From contig JBAXUS010000035.1 of NCBI GenBank assembly GCA_037129555.1, forward strand, positions 1-40,352: a DNA stretch of 40,352 bases, given 5' to 3'. Positions 8,449 through 16,592 of this stretch are shown here, one piece after another. Numbering within the stretch: position 1 is the first letter of the stretch; the number at the start of each line of letters is the position of its first letter. A program made the position numbers and the translations under genes. The stretch is from JANXLS01 sp037129555. GTDB taxonomy: Bacteria > Planctomycetota > SZUA-567 > H5-PLA8. The notes under the pieces are model-generated. The model was given only the letters and a program-made list of their open reading frames with translations, made no database searches and was not told the origin of the DNA.

Positions 8449-11145
8449 TTACGAGCGCGAATTTTTCAAGCGTTGCGCGAGCGTCTTCAAGACTTCTTCA
8501 GCAATGCTGGAATCCTGATGCAGCGCGTCACGGAACGCTTGTCCGTCCAATCGGAGCACGCGCGATCCCTCAGATCCAGCAACGACACTGGCCGAGCGCG
8601 GAGCTGGATCAAGCACCGCAAGTTCACCGATGAATCCGCCCGCTTTTTCGCGCGCGAGAACTTTCCGATCGGCTCCTTCGCCGCGCACCACTTCAACGTC
8701 CCCAGCGACGAGAATGAACACTTCGCTGCCGTCGTCGCCTTCTTTGAAGAGAACTTCGCCGGGTCCGAAAATGTCTTCGTTGCTGGCGTGGGCCAAGCGT
8801 TCCAAACTCTCCGGAGCAAGCCGTGAAAAAATCGGCGCGGCTCGCAACGCGATCATTTTTTCAACGATCGACAACATCGATTCATCATCGCCCGGGAACA
8901 TGTCGCCGAAGAATTTCTTCCTCACCACAATCATCGTGTTGCTGACAACGGGATGTTGATCGTCGGCAACGTGACTCAGTTTCGTTTCATCCGCCGCGCC
9001 CGTCGCTCCACTAATATAGATTGCGAGTGCACGCTCGTACGGATCGGCACTGTGTGTGCGACGCAGAATTTTTTCCGAAAGCAATGTCGTTGCCGCTTCA
9101 TTCTCGGCGATGTCGCGGTGCGAATCGAGGAAGCGTTCGGCCAGGATCGGAACCGTGGCGCGGCTCAGTCGCTCGACGGCGGTGGCTCGCGTGGCTCGGT
9201 CGTCGGAGCACAATTGATTCGTCAACTCCGCGTGTTGACCTTCGTCGAGCATGAGGCCTTTGGCGAGAGTCATCACGGCTCGTGTGCGGCGACGTTCCAA
9301 AATATCACGCAAGAAATCATGCGCAGCTGTGGGTTCACTTTTGAGTGCGACGATGGTTTGCGCAGCGACTTCAATCGAGCCAACGGCCTCTGAAAGCCGA
9401 GCTCCCAAACCGCGTTCGCCAGAGACCAGGTCTTCGATGACTTGCTGATGCTCTTCCGGCGTGACGCGATAACTTTCACGGAACTGCTCAAGGAGCGTGC
9501 CATCGGCACTGGCGCCGGGGGCGAAAGCGCGATCAAGATACTCTTCGAGTGCCTGTTGATAATTGTCAAGCTGCAGCCGCTTTTCAGCCGACATCAGTTT
9601 GGATGGATCGCTCAAGATCGCTCGCGCTTCCTCATCGAGCGCGTTCATGACTTTCGAATGGTCCGCGTTCTTGATTTGCAATTGATCGCGGAGCGCCTGG
9701 AGGCGATGCAGTTCTTCACGCGTGACGATCCCATCGGCGAGTGCTTCTCGCAACGCGTCTTTGTAAATCTCCAGTGCGCGTTCGGATGCTTTTGCCGATG
9801 CCTTCGAGCGAACGGTGTGAATAAGGAATGCGTCGTGCAAATTCGACGGCGCAGGCTCCGGCCACTCCCACCGTTTGATGATGTTCTTAGCGAGCGATTC
9901 TTCCGCAAATTGGCGCTGATCGCGTTTCAATCGCCGCGCCAAAAATATCGCAGCTGAGAGCACCACGACAATCATGAACAGATGCGGAGCGGGCTGGATG
10001 CGATTCAATGTTGGGACGCCAGCAAAACTGTAGAACGTCACAAACGCCACAAACCCGGCGATGGCAAATTGTGTATGCCGCACGCGCTCAAGGTCATTCT
10101 GGAGTTTCACCCTCTTTAAGAATGCCTGGATTGGATAGCGTAAAAGAGAAAAGAAGACGAGGCTCACCGTTCCACAAACGAGCAGCGTGATGATTGCTGC
10201 TAACGCGCGCGGGCATTCCGGCCAAAAATAAAATCCAGCCGTTGCCGCATTCGTTCCCGGAGAAAACGCAGTCCGCCACATTCCCGGCGTCTTAGTCCAT
10301 CGCTCGCCATCAAAATACGCCTGCCATGTGTTCGCCTGCAAAAAATAATAGAAGTAGAATCCGTATACGAGACCCGGAAACGTGAAATACGCGATGCGCT
10401 TCGACCCGGATTCGAGTTCCTTCCAATAGCCATTTTCTTGATTGATGTCGGGGCAGAATTTTTTACAGGCCGTGCATTTTTGGCACTGTGAATTTGCTGT
10501 CTCGCGCAGGCCGTGCGGCTCGGTATAAATTTTCTCAATGAATGAAACGGGGCAGATGAAATTGCACCAACTCTTGCCGGTATAAATGAGTCCGACGACG
10601 AACGCCACCAGCGCGATCCCAACAAAGAAGACGGTGATCGCCTGCCCATCACCGTTCATTGCAACATGACGAAACCACAAGCCGAAGATGAAAAAGAATA
10701 ACGCCAAAACATAATAGTATTTCTCAAGCCATACCGGGACTGTGCGCTTGCCACCGATCTTGAGCAGTCCTGGCAATTTACTGAAAAACGCGAGCGGACA
10801 AATGCGCCGCCATCGATGGTATCCAACGAGCACAATGAACAGCGGTAACACGGCGACCGCAACGGTCCAAACGACTCGCCCGGCGTAGTCCTGCACGAAC
10901 CACGCAAAAATCGGAATCGCAATGAAAACAACGAGCGCGATGACACGGATCGTCTCGACCCAACCTTCGGATTTCTGCTTTTCAATCGCGATGGTTGTCT
11001 GCGATCCACCAATCGACCCCGAGCGCCTTACCGCGCTAGCCCGGGCTCCAGAAAGGGCTGCGAAATTATGCAACGATGCGCCCGGCACCGATCGCACCCG
11101 TGTGCCGGACAGCCCCGTCAAATCATCAAAAGAATTATCCGCCAT
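8449..11145 (-). CDS. Membrane polyferredoxin fused to a cyclic-nucleotide-binding domain
   Basis: An 898-residue multidomain protein. After a polar N-terminus (about 65 residues), several transmembrane helices surround a 4Fe-4S module like NapH/CcoG: C194-NFI-C198-P, then C221, C224, C227, C231-P. More membrane helices follow to about residue 415. The soluble half has a helical charged region (about 430-550) and helical repeats that look HEAT-like (about 580-780). It ends in a CRP-type cyclic-nucleotide-binding domain (about 793-898) with an intact phosphate cassette (FIGELAVLDPAPRSASV; E841 and R850 retained). This suggests electron transfer across the inner membrane gated by a cyclic nucleotide. 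The ATG at 11145 is used; an in-frame TTG at 11169 would add 8 residues. Upstream of it, divergently, is the type III PKS operon. I know no precise partner for it. Confidence 0.8.
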   Translation of the reverse strand: MADNSFDDLTGLSGTRVRSVPGASLHNFAALSGARASAVRRSGSIGGSQTTIAIEKQKSEGWVETIRVIALVVFIAIPIFAWFVQDYAGRVVWTVAVAVLPLFIVLVGYHRWRRICPLAFFSKLPGLLKIGGKRTVPVWLEKYYYVLALFFFIFGLWFRHVAMNGDGQAITVFFVGIALVAFVVGLIYTGKSWCNFICPVSFIEKIYTEPHGLRETANSQCQKCTACKKFCPDINQENGYWKELESGSKRIAYFTFPGLVYGFYFYYFLQANTWQAYFDGERWTKTPGMWRTAFSPGTNAATAGFYFWPECPRALAAIITLLVCGTVSLVFFSLLRYPIQAFLKRVKLQNDLERVRHTQFAIAGFVAFVTFYSFAGVPTLNRIQPAPHLFMIVVVLSAAIFLARRLKRDQRQFAEESLAKNIIKRWEWPEPAPSNLHDAFLIHTVRSKASAKASERALEIYKDALREALADGIVTREELHRLQALRDQLQIKNADHSKVMNALDEEARAILSDPSKLMSAEKRLQLDNYQQALEEYLDRAFAPGASADGTLLEQFRESYRVTPEEHQQVIEDLVSGERGLGARLSEAVGSIEVAAQTIVALKSEPTAAHDFLRDILERRRTRAVMTLAKGLMLDEGQHAELTNQLCSDDRATRATAVERLSRATVPILAERFLDSHRDIAENEAATTLLSEKILRRTHSADPYERALAIYISGATGAADETKLSHVADDQHPVVSNTMIVVRKKFFGDMFPGDDESMLSIVEKMIALRAAPIFSRLAPESLERLAHASNEDIFGPGEVLFKEGDDGSEVFILVAGDVEVVRGEGADRKVLAREKAGGFIGELAVLDPAPRSASVVAGSEGSRVLRLDGQAFRDALHQDSSIAEEVLKTLAQRLKNSRS

Positions 11146-11362
11146 GACTCGCCACAACTCTCCATCCAATTAAGTACTACGGCAACGAACTCTAGTGTAA
11201 ACGGCCCTAACACTCAATTCCAGACGCAACTCGCTCAACACGATCTCGTCGGCATTTCAATGGCTTTACCGACCCCTGCCGTTAAGCTGCCCGAAACGAA
11301 ATGGATCGATACTCTGTGAGTTCAGATTCCGCATCGCGTACCTTCATTTTCGAGAATGTGAA

Positions 11363-12091
11363 ATGGGATTCCGGGCTACTTTAAGTGAACTGCGCGAGCG
11401 CTCGTTGACGCCCGAAATTATGGACGATCCGGCCCTTGAAGAACGCGAGCACCTGCGTGCCTTAGAAGGACTTGAACGACTCAATCGCTTTAGCCTCAGC
11501 GCCCGCCACGTGTGGTCGGCACTTGCTCCGATAGTGGCTGCGAATCCGAACCAGACGCTGCGTGTTTTAGACATTGCAACTGGTGCCGGCGATATTCCGA
11601 TTTCGCTCTGTAAAATGGCTGAGACTCGCGGCGTGAAATTAGAAATTCATGCCTGTGACATCAGTCCCCGTGCGCTTGAATTTGCCCGCGCACGCGCGTC
11701 GGCGTCGAAGGCATCCGTTCACTTTTTTTCGCATAACGCACTGCTCGATTCCATTCCCGCTGGCTACGACGTGATAACGAGTTCTCTATTTTTCCATCAT
11801 CTTGAGACGGCTCAGGCTGGCGATTTGCTCACTCAAATGGGGCGGAGTACTCGGTGTGGACTTGTGGTCAATGATCTCGAACGCAGCCAAGTTGGATGGG
11901 TGCTCGCGAACGTCGCGACGCGATTACTGTCATCATCGCCGGTCGTTCATGTCGATGGACCGCTTTCAGTTCGCGCTGCGTTTTCATTGTCTGAAATAGG
12001 TATCATGGCAAAGCAAGCTGGGCTGGACAATTTCAAACTACAACGCCGCTTTCCGTGTCGTTTTGTGCTCAGTTGGTTCAAGAACAATTAA
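11363..12091 (+). CDS. SAM-dependent methyltransferase of the PKS operon
   Basis: A 242-residue class I methyltransferase. The SAM-binding motif I is 'VLDIATGAGDIPISL' (about residues 68-82), followed by the acidic end of strand 2 (IHACDIS) and the 'DVITSSLFFHHLE' post-motif, which resembles the UbiE/quinone-methylating type. The gene is the first of a three-gene operon; the next ATG is 7 bp after its stop. Its position beside an FAD oxidoreductase and a type III PKS matches the SrsA-SrsB-SrsC pattern of Streptomyces, where the methyltransferase acts on the alkylresorcinol product. Here an O- or C-methylation of the polyketide is inferred. The ribosome site is weak. No clear promoter was seen in the 217 bp upstream of it. 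Confidence 0.88.
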   Translation: MGFRATLSELRERSLTPEIMDDPALEEREHLRALEGLERLNRFSLSARHVWSALAPIVAANPNQTLRVLDIATGAGDIPISLCKMAETRGVKLEIHACDISPRALEFARARASASKASVHFFSHNALLDSIPAGYDVITSSLFFHHLETAQAGDLLTQMGRSTRCGLVVNDLERSQVGWVLANVATRLLSSSPVVHVDGPLSVRAAFSLSEIGIMAKQAGLDNFKLQRRFPCRFVLSWFKNN

Positions 12092-12098
12092 AGGTGCT

Positions 12099-13325
12099 AT
12101 GCAGAAACAATTCGATGCAATTGTCATAGGCGGCGGTCCCGCAGGAGCAACGTCTGCGGCAGTTCTCGCGCAAGCCGGGTGGAACGTTGCGATCATCGAG
12201 CAAAAAGAATTTCCGCGCCGAAAAGTCTGCGGAGAATTTCTGTCACTCACGAACTGGCCTGTGCTGGAGCAACTCGGTCTGGATCGCGCAGTCCAAACGT
12301 GCGCGGGTCCAGAGGTCACGCACATGGCTGTCTTCACGGGCAGCCGGGCGATTCGCGCGGAATTGCCGATGGCCTACGGTCGCCCCGGCCATCGCGGGCG
12401 CGCACTGACGCGTGATGTCTTGGACACGCTTTTAATGGAACGCTCGAAAGCCTTGGGCGCTACGATTATTCAGCCCGTAAAAGTTCGTGCCGTCATTCGT
12501 GAATCAGACGGATTTTCGTGCGAGCTCGAATCACGTGAGACGCGCGAGACGTCTCGAATCACCTCCAAGATTATGATTGCCGCAAACGGATCATGGGAAG
12601 CCAACCCACTCGGTGAAGCACCAAAGAAGGCACCACGTGGCTCGGATTTGTTCGGATTCAAAGCTCATTTTCGAAACGCCCATTTGCCCGATGGATTGAT
12701 GCCGCTGCTTTCATTTGATGATGGCTACGGCGGGATGGTTCATTGCCAGGACGGATTGACCAGCTTGTCGTGTTGCGTCACTCGCAAACGGTTGTCACAG
12801 CTCCGGCAACAAACGGACGCGGGCGCGGGCGAGCAATTGCTGGAACACATTCGGCGCACATGTCCGGCGATCATACCGGTTTTGAAGGACGCTGTGCGCG
12901 AGGGTCCGTGGCTCTCAGCGGGACCGCTTCAAACCGGCATTCGTCCGCGCTATACACCGAACGTTTTTTACGTCGGCAATGCCGCAGCTGAAGCGCATCC
13001 GGTGATTGCGGAAGGCATCAGCATCGCGATTCAATCGGGATGGATGATGGCGTCGATGCTGGTCCCAGCGAAAGAGCGTTTGGATGATCAACTCCATATT
13101 GATTCCATCGGGCGTGCGTATTCAGACGCGTGGAGTCGCGCATTTTCAACCCGCATTCGCTCCAGCGCGTTGATAGCTCATTGGGCCATGCGCCCGTGGT
13201 TGGTACAGTTGGCATGTCCTGTTTTCGAACGGTGGCCGCGCGTTTTGAACTGGTGCGCGGAAATGGCGGGCAAAGCATCGCTCTCATTTCAACCCCGCGA
13301 GACTCTAACAAAGGTGGCTCAATGA
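12099..13325 (+). CDS. FAD-dependent oxidoreductase (geranylgeranyl reductase/monooxygenase-like)
   Basis: A 408-residue flavoprotein. The N-terminus has the dinucleotide-binding GxGxxG (VIGGGPAGATSA, residues 9-20) and 'IIEQKEFPRRKVCGEFLS', characteristic of the geranylgeranyl-reductase/halogenase-like branch. The second FAD motif is 'NVFYVGNAAAEAHPVIAEG', where the usual GDAA is GNAA. The C-terminal quarter has hydrophobic helices that may touch the membrane. The ATG at 12099 gives the family start and follows AAGGTG; an in-frame ATG at 12063 would overlap the methyltransferase. It overlaps the PKS start by 4 bp (ATGA), so the two are translationally coupled. Its job is probably hydroxylation or redox tailoring of the type III polyketide, for example to a quinone; that is inference from the neighbours. 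Confidence 0.9.
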   Translation: MQKQFDAIVIGGGPAGATSAAVLAQAGWNVAIIEQKEFPRRKVCGEFLSLTNWPVLEQLGLDRAVQTCAGPEVTHMAVFTGSRAIRAELPMAYGRPGHRGRALTRDVLDTLLMERSKALGATIIQPVKVRAVIRESDGFSCELESRETRETSRITSKIMIAANGSWEANPLGEAPKKAPRGSDLFGFKAHFRNAHLPDGLMPLLSFDDGYGGMVHCQDGLTSLSCCVTRKRLSQLRQQTDAGAGEQLLEHIRRTCPAIIPVLKDAVREGPWLSAGPLQTGIRPRYTPNVFYVGNAAAEAHPVIAEGISIAIQSGWMMASMLVPAKERLDDQLHIDSIGRAYSDAWSRAFSTRIRSSALIAHWAMRPWLVQLACPVFERWPRVLNWCAEMAGKASLSFQPRETLTKVAQ

Positions 13326-14419
13326 GCGTTGCATTGCTGGGATTGGGTACGGCATCGCCCAAACATTCGATGTTGCAACCGGACTTGAGTGAGCACATTA
13401 ATTGCATTTCATATCAACGCAAAGACAGTCAAAAGCGGCTCCTGAATTCGTTGTTTCGTACCACTGAAATCGATCAGCGCGGGTCCGTTTTATTGGACGC
13501 TGGCGATGGTGAGCGACCGGATGAAAGCCGTCTGAAATTCTACGCGGCGGCTCAATCAGAAACAGACAACGGCCCGACCACGCGTGAACGCATGAAACGC
13601 TACGCGCTTGAAGCAGCTGCGCTGGCTGACGAAGCGGCGCGGAAAGCGTGTGTAAACGCGGGCGTCGAATTCGCCGCAATCACGCATTTGATTACGGTGT
13701 CTTGCACGGGATTCTATGCGCCGGGCGTCGATATTTCGTTGATCAAGTCGCTGGGCCTGTCGGTCGATGTAGGACGAATTCACGTCGGGTTCATGGGCTG
13801 CCACGGCGCGTTGAACGGCCTGCGCGCGGCGCATGCAATTGCGAAAAGTGATTCGAATGCGGTCGTGCTTTTGTGTGCGGTCGAACTGTGTACGCTGCAT
13901 TTTCAATTCGGCTGGAATCGCGATTTCATGGTGGCGAATTCACTTTTCGCCGACGGTGCCGGGGCGCTCGTGATTTCGAATCGCGAAGCGCATAATTGGC
14001 TGCACGTCCTCGCAACCGGCTCGCATGTATTCGCGGATTCTGAAGACGCGATGAGTTGGAATATTGGCGATCACGGCTTTGAGATGACGCTGTCGGCTCG
14101 CGTTCCAGACTTGATCGGCGAGCATCTTGCACCGTGGCTGTCGCGCTGGCTCGACAGGCAAGGTGTCGCGCTCAACGACGTGGCCTCATGGGCGATTCAT
14201 CCCGGCGGTCCGCGCATTTTAACAGCGGTCGCCGACGCGTTAAAGCTGTCAGAATCGGACCTCGCACCCTCGCGACAGATCCTCGCACAACACGGCAACA
14301 TGTCCTCGCCGACTGTCATTTTTATACTGGATCGACTGCGTCAAGTAAACGCGCCAGCGCCTTGTGTGATACTGGGATTTGGGCCGGGATTGGTCGCCGA
14401 AGCGGCACTATTAATGTAG
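13322..14419 (+). CDS. Type III polyketide synthase (chalcone/stilbene synthase superfamily)
   Basis: A 365-residue homodimeric-type III PKS that would extend an acyl-CoA starter with malonyl-CoA. The catalytic triad is complete: C128 (TVSCTGFYAPGVD), H293 (AIHPGGPRIL) and N326 (HGNMSSPT). The substrate-entry strand 'GFMGCHGALNGLRAA' and the C-terminal 'GFGPGLVAEAALL' (the family GFGPG loop) are also present. The ATG at 13322 overlaps the stop of the oxidoreductase (ATGA) and follows AAAGGTGG, so it is favoured over the ORF start at 13130, which lies inside the upstream gene. A long-chain starter, giving alkylresorcinols or alkylpyrones, is the usual product of bacterial enzymes with this context. 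The product itself cannot be read from sequence. The gene ends 17 bp from the convergent permease stop. Confidence 0.94.
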   Translation: MSVALLGLGTASPKHSMLQPDLSEHINCISYQRKDSQKRLLNSLFRTTEIDQRGSVLLDAGDGERPDESRLKFYAAAQSETDNGPTTRERMKRYALEAAALADEAARKACVNAGVEFAAITHLITVSCTGFYAPGVDISLIKSLGLSVDVGRIHVGFMGCHGALNGLRAAHAIAKSDSNAVVLLCAVELCTLHFQFGWNRDFMVANSLFADGAGALVISNREAHNWLHVLATGSHVFADSEDAMSWNIGDHGFEMTLSARVPDLIGEHLAPWLSRWLDRQGVALNDVASWAIHPGGPRILTAVADALKLSESDLAPSRQILAQHGNMSSPTVIFILDRLRQVNAPAPCVILGFGPGLVAEAALLM

Positions 14420-14436
14420 CTCACACCGTCGCACTA

Positions 14437-15486
14437 TCACGACGCTTTTTCATGGCGGAGCAAATCAATCGCCGCCGCGCCAACGAGGAACAATCCGATG
14501 ATGACCATCTGATACGAATCGTCGAGTCGCAGTGACGTACACGCGCTGCTGAGCGCCTGCATCAGCACGGTGCCGAGCACACACCCCGCAATTGTCCCTT
14601 GCCCGCCCAACAATGATGTCCCGCCGATGACGACAGCCGCGATGATCGTGAGTTCTTTACTTTCGCCCGTTTGTGGTGTCGAACCACCCAAGCGCGTCGC
14701 GTTCATCACGCCTGCCATTCCAGCGGTCATCCCAGCGATGGCGTACGCGACAAGCTTCGTCGGCCCCACGCGAACGCCCGACAATCGCGCCGCTTCTTCA
14801 TTGCTTCCGACCGCGTACAGACGCCGACCCAAGCGCGTGTAGTTCAACACAATTCCCAGCACGACGACAGCTGCGATAGCGACGAGTAAAAACCATGGAA
14901 CGCCCACTCCGGGAATGTTGCCGGAGAGCCATTTAAAATTCGCCAGCAGTGCCGACGACGTCGCTTTGTCGATGATGCCATCGCCAATGTAAACCGACGA
15001 ATTTTTATTCAGCAATCGTGTGATGCCGCGCAGGCTCATCAACATCCCGAGCGTCACGATAAATGATTGCACCCGCAGACCGATCACGAGCGTGCCGTTG
15101 AGCACCCCGCACAGCAACCCCGCCCCCACCCCACAGAGCATGCCCAGCGCTGGATTTTGAAAACGGTTCGCCGCCAAACACGCAACCGCGCTCGACACGC
15201 CCATGATGCTTCCCGCCGACAGATCAATCCCACCGGTCAAAATCACGAGCGTCATGCCCGCCGCCGCGACAATGATCGGCGCGCATTCGCGAGCGAGAGA
15301 ACTTAAGTTTTGCTGCGTACAAAAAATCGCTGGCGTGTCATGAACCCCATCGCTATTGACATGCGATTCTCGAATCAAATCGCGCACGCCCATCCCCACA
15401 AAAATGAGGATCAACGCGGCGTAAGGAAGCATCGCCGTGATGAGCTGAAGGAGACGCGAACGCGAGGGACGGACGATCGAGGACAT
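14437..15486 (-). CDS. Monosaccharide ABC importer permease (RbsC type)
   Basis: A 349-residue inner-membrane permease of the branched-chain/ribose family, with about 8-10 hydrophobic segments. Diagnostic stretches are 'VILTGGIDLSAGSIMG', 'GRRLYAVGSNEEAARLSGV' (the cytoplasmic coupling loop) and 'AAVVIGGTSLLGGQGT'. The ATG at 15486 is preferred: the longer start at 15546 would overlap the upstream thioredoxin-like gene, and an AAAGGT site lies 10 nt before 15486. It is the natural partner of the ATPase at 3914-5440, yet the two are 9 kb apart with unrelated genes between. It probably shares a transcript with the thioredoxin-like gene 31 bp upstream. Substrate unknown. Confidence 0.92.
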   Translation of the reverse strand: MSSIVRPSRSRLLQLITAMLPYAALILIFVGMGVRDLIRESHVNSDGVHDTPAIFCTQQNLSSLARECAPIIVAAAGMTLVILTGGIDLSAGSIMGVSSAVACLAANRFQNPALGMLCGVGAGLLCGVLNGTLVIGLRVQSFIVTLGMLMSLRGITRLLNKNSSVYIGDGIIDKATSSALLANFKWLSGNIPGVGVPWFLLVAIAAVVVLGIVLNYTRLGRRLYAVGSNEEAARLSGVRVGPTKLVAYAIAGMTAGMAGVMNATRLGGSTPQTGESKELTIIAAVVIGGTSLLGGQGTIAGCVLGTVLMQALSSACTSLRLDDSYQMVIIGLFLVGAAAIDLLRHEKAS

Positions 15487-15517
15487 TCGTTTGGATACCT
15501 TTTCAAGCGGCACTTGC

Positions 15518-16075
15518 TCACACTTCTTCGGCGGTGGCGATGTCAATCAGCGCGCACAGTTCCGCGATCGTACTTTGGTGTTTGTCGGCGGCGTAGTAAT
15601 CGTGAATTTTTTCACGCGCGTCATCGATCTTTCCAGCGGCTTTGCCCCGGGCAATCAAGCGCTTGCATTCATACGGGCGCGGGCCCCAATTGCCGATTTC
15701 GACGAACGATTCGGAGAAGAACACAAAGATCGGAATCGCTTCGGCCGCGTTGGTCAAGTAGCGGACCATCAGGTCTGGCTTCGTTTCTTTATCGACGCAG
15801 CGCAGGCGCAGTTTGTCCGGATTCAGCGCGCAAAGTTTCGCCAGGACCGGCGCGTTGTGCCGCACGTCACCGCACCAATCTTCGATGATCGCCAGCCCAT
15901 GCACCGCGCGTTTCAGTCCTTTGATTTTCGCGGCAACCGCGTCAGAAATCTCGATGCCTTTTTCAACTCGCTCCATGTCCGTGCGCATATGCGGGTTCTT
16001 GATCGCGGCGTACCATTCGGCGTACGTCTGTCCGGCAGTCCACATGCTTTTCAAATCTATCGCTTTTACTGCCAT
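15518..16075 (-). CDS. Thioredoxin-fold protein with a single active-site Cys (WCGD)
   Basis: A 185-residue protein of the Thioredoxin_9 type. The active-site position reads 'IIEDWCGDVRHNAPVL' with C68 followed by G-D-V, so the second cysteine of the CxxC is missing. The cis-Pro strand is 'AIPIFVFFSESF'. Such proteins cannot act as ordinary dithiol reductases; they may form mixed disulfides or simply use the fold. The ATG at 16075 follows a GGAG site 8 nt upstream; the alternative ATG at 16099 lacks one. No signal peptide, so cytosolic. It precedes the ABC permease by 31 bp on the same strand, but a functional link is not obvious. Confidence 0.85.
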   Translation of the reverse strand: MAVKAIDLKSMWTAGQTYAEWYAAIKNPHMRTDMERVEKGIEISDAVAAKIKGLKRAVHGLAIIEDWCGDVRHNAPVLAKLCALNPDKLRLRCVDKETKPDLMVRYLTNAAEAIPIFVFFSESFVEIGNWGPRPYECKRLIARGKAAGKIDDAREKIHDYYAADKHQSTIAELCALIDIATAEEV

Positions 16076-16205
16076 ATTCGAATCTCCGGTTCTTGACATT
16101 TCATCGTCATGAGTGAATCATACTCTATCGATTTACAAACAGGCTTCAAGGCGATGCGCACACGGGCGCCGCCCACCAGCCTTCAACTCATTTTTTTGGA
16201 ACCGC

Positions 16206-16556
16206 ATGGAACGCAAACAATGGCTGACGATGGTTTATCGCGAAGCCAACATTTTCATCGAACGCCACGCCAACGACGGCCATTTGACGGAGTCGGAAGT
16301 CGAGGAACTTGAACCGGAATTGCACGACCAACTCAAGGAAGTTATCGGCAACGTCGATTTCCTTGAAGACCTGATCAAGCATTCACTGCTGAAAAATCCT
16401 CCGCCGGATTTATGGTACGGCGAAAACGAATGGCCGCACGTCGTCGCGTCTGTGGCGAGTTGCTGCCTGGTTCACGACGTCCAAGGCGTGATCCTGAAAA
16501 TTCTCGCGGGCGATTTGCCGCAGACTCCATCGGAAAAATTATTGGATCCATTGTAG
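16206..16556 (+). CDS. Small hypothetical protein
   Basis: A 116-residue acidic protein with no family I recognise. It starts MERKQWLTMVYREANIFIE and is mostly predicted helical (SEVEELEPELHDQLKEVIG), with a short hydrophobic Cys-containing stretch (VVASVASCCLVHDVQGVIL). The ATG at 16206 follows TTGGAA and avoids the Arg-rich, less coding-like stretch that an upstream start at 16113 would add. It stands alone on the plus strand, divergent from the thioredoxin-like gene and convergent with scpB. Confidence 0.6.
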   Translation: MERKQWLTMVYREANIFIERHANDGHLTESEVEELEPELHDQLKEVIGNVDFLEDLIKHSLLKNPPPDLWYGENEWPHVVASVASCCLVHDVQGVILKILAGDLPQTPSEKLLDPL

Positions 16557-16557
16557 A

Positions 16558-16590
16558 CGAAAAGGAGCGGTGGCAATTTTGCCGCTCCTA
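16558..16590 (-). terminator. Terminator for the aminotransferase-scpB transcript
   Basis: An 8-bp stem AGGAGCGG / CCGCTCCT (16563-16570 with 16582-16589) just after the scpB stop is followed on the minus strand by TTTT. It could also weakly stop the small plus-strand gene. Confidence 0.7.
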
Positions 16591-16592
16591 AA

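Noticed and set aside
13130..13321. Extended N-terminus for the type III PKS
   Set aside because: It lies wholly inside the oxidoreductase gene in another frame; the ATGA-overlap start gives the family N-terminus and has a good ribosome site.
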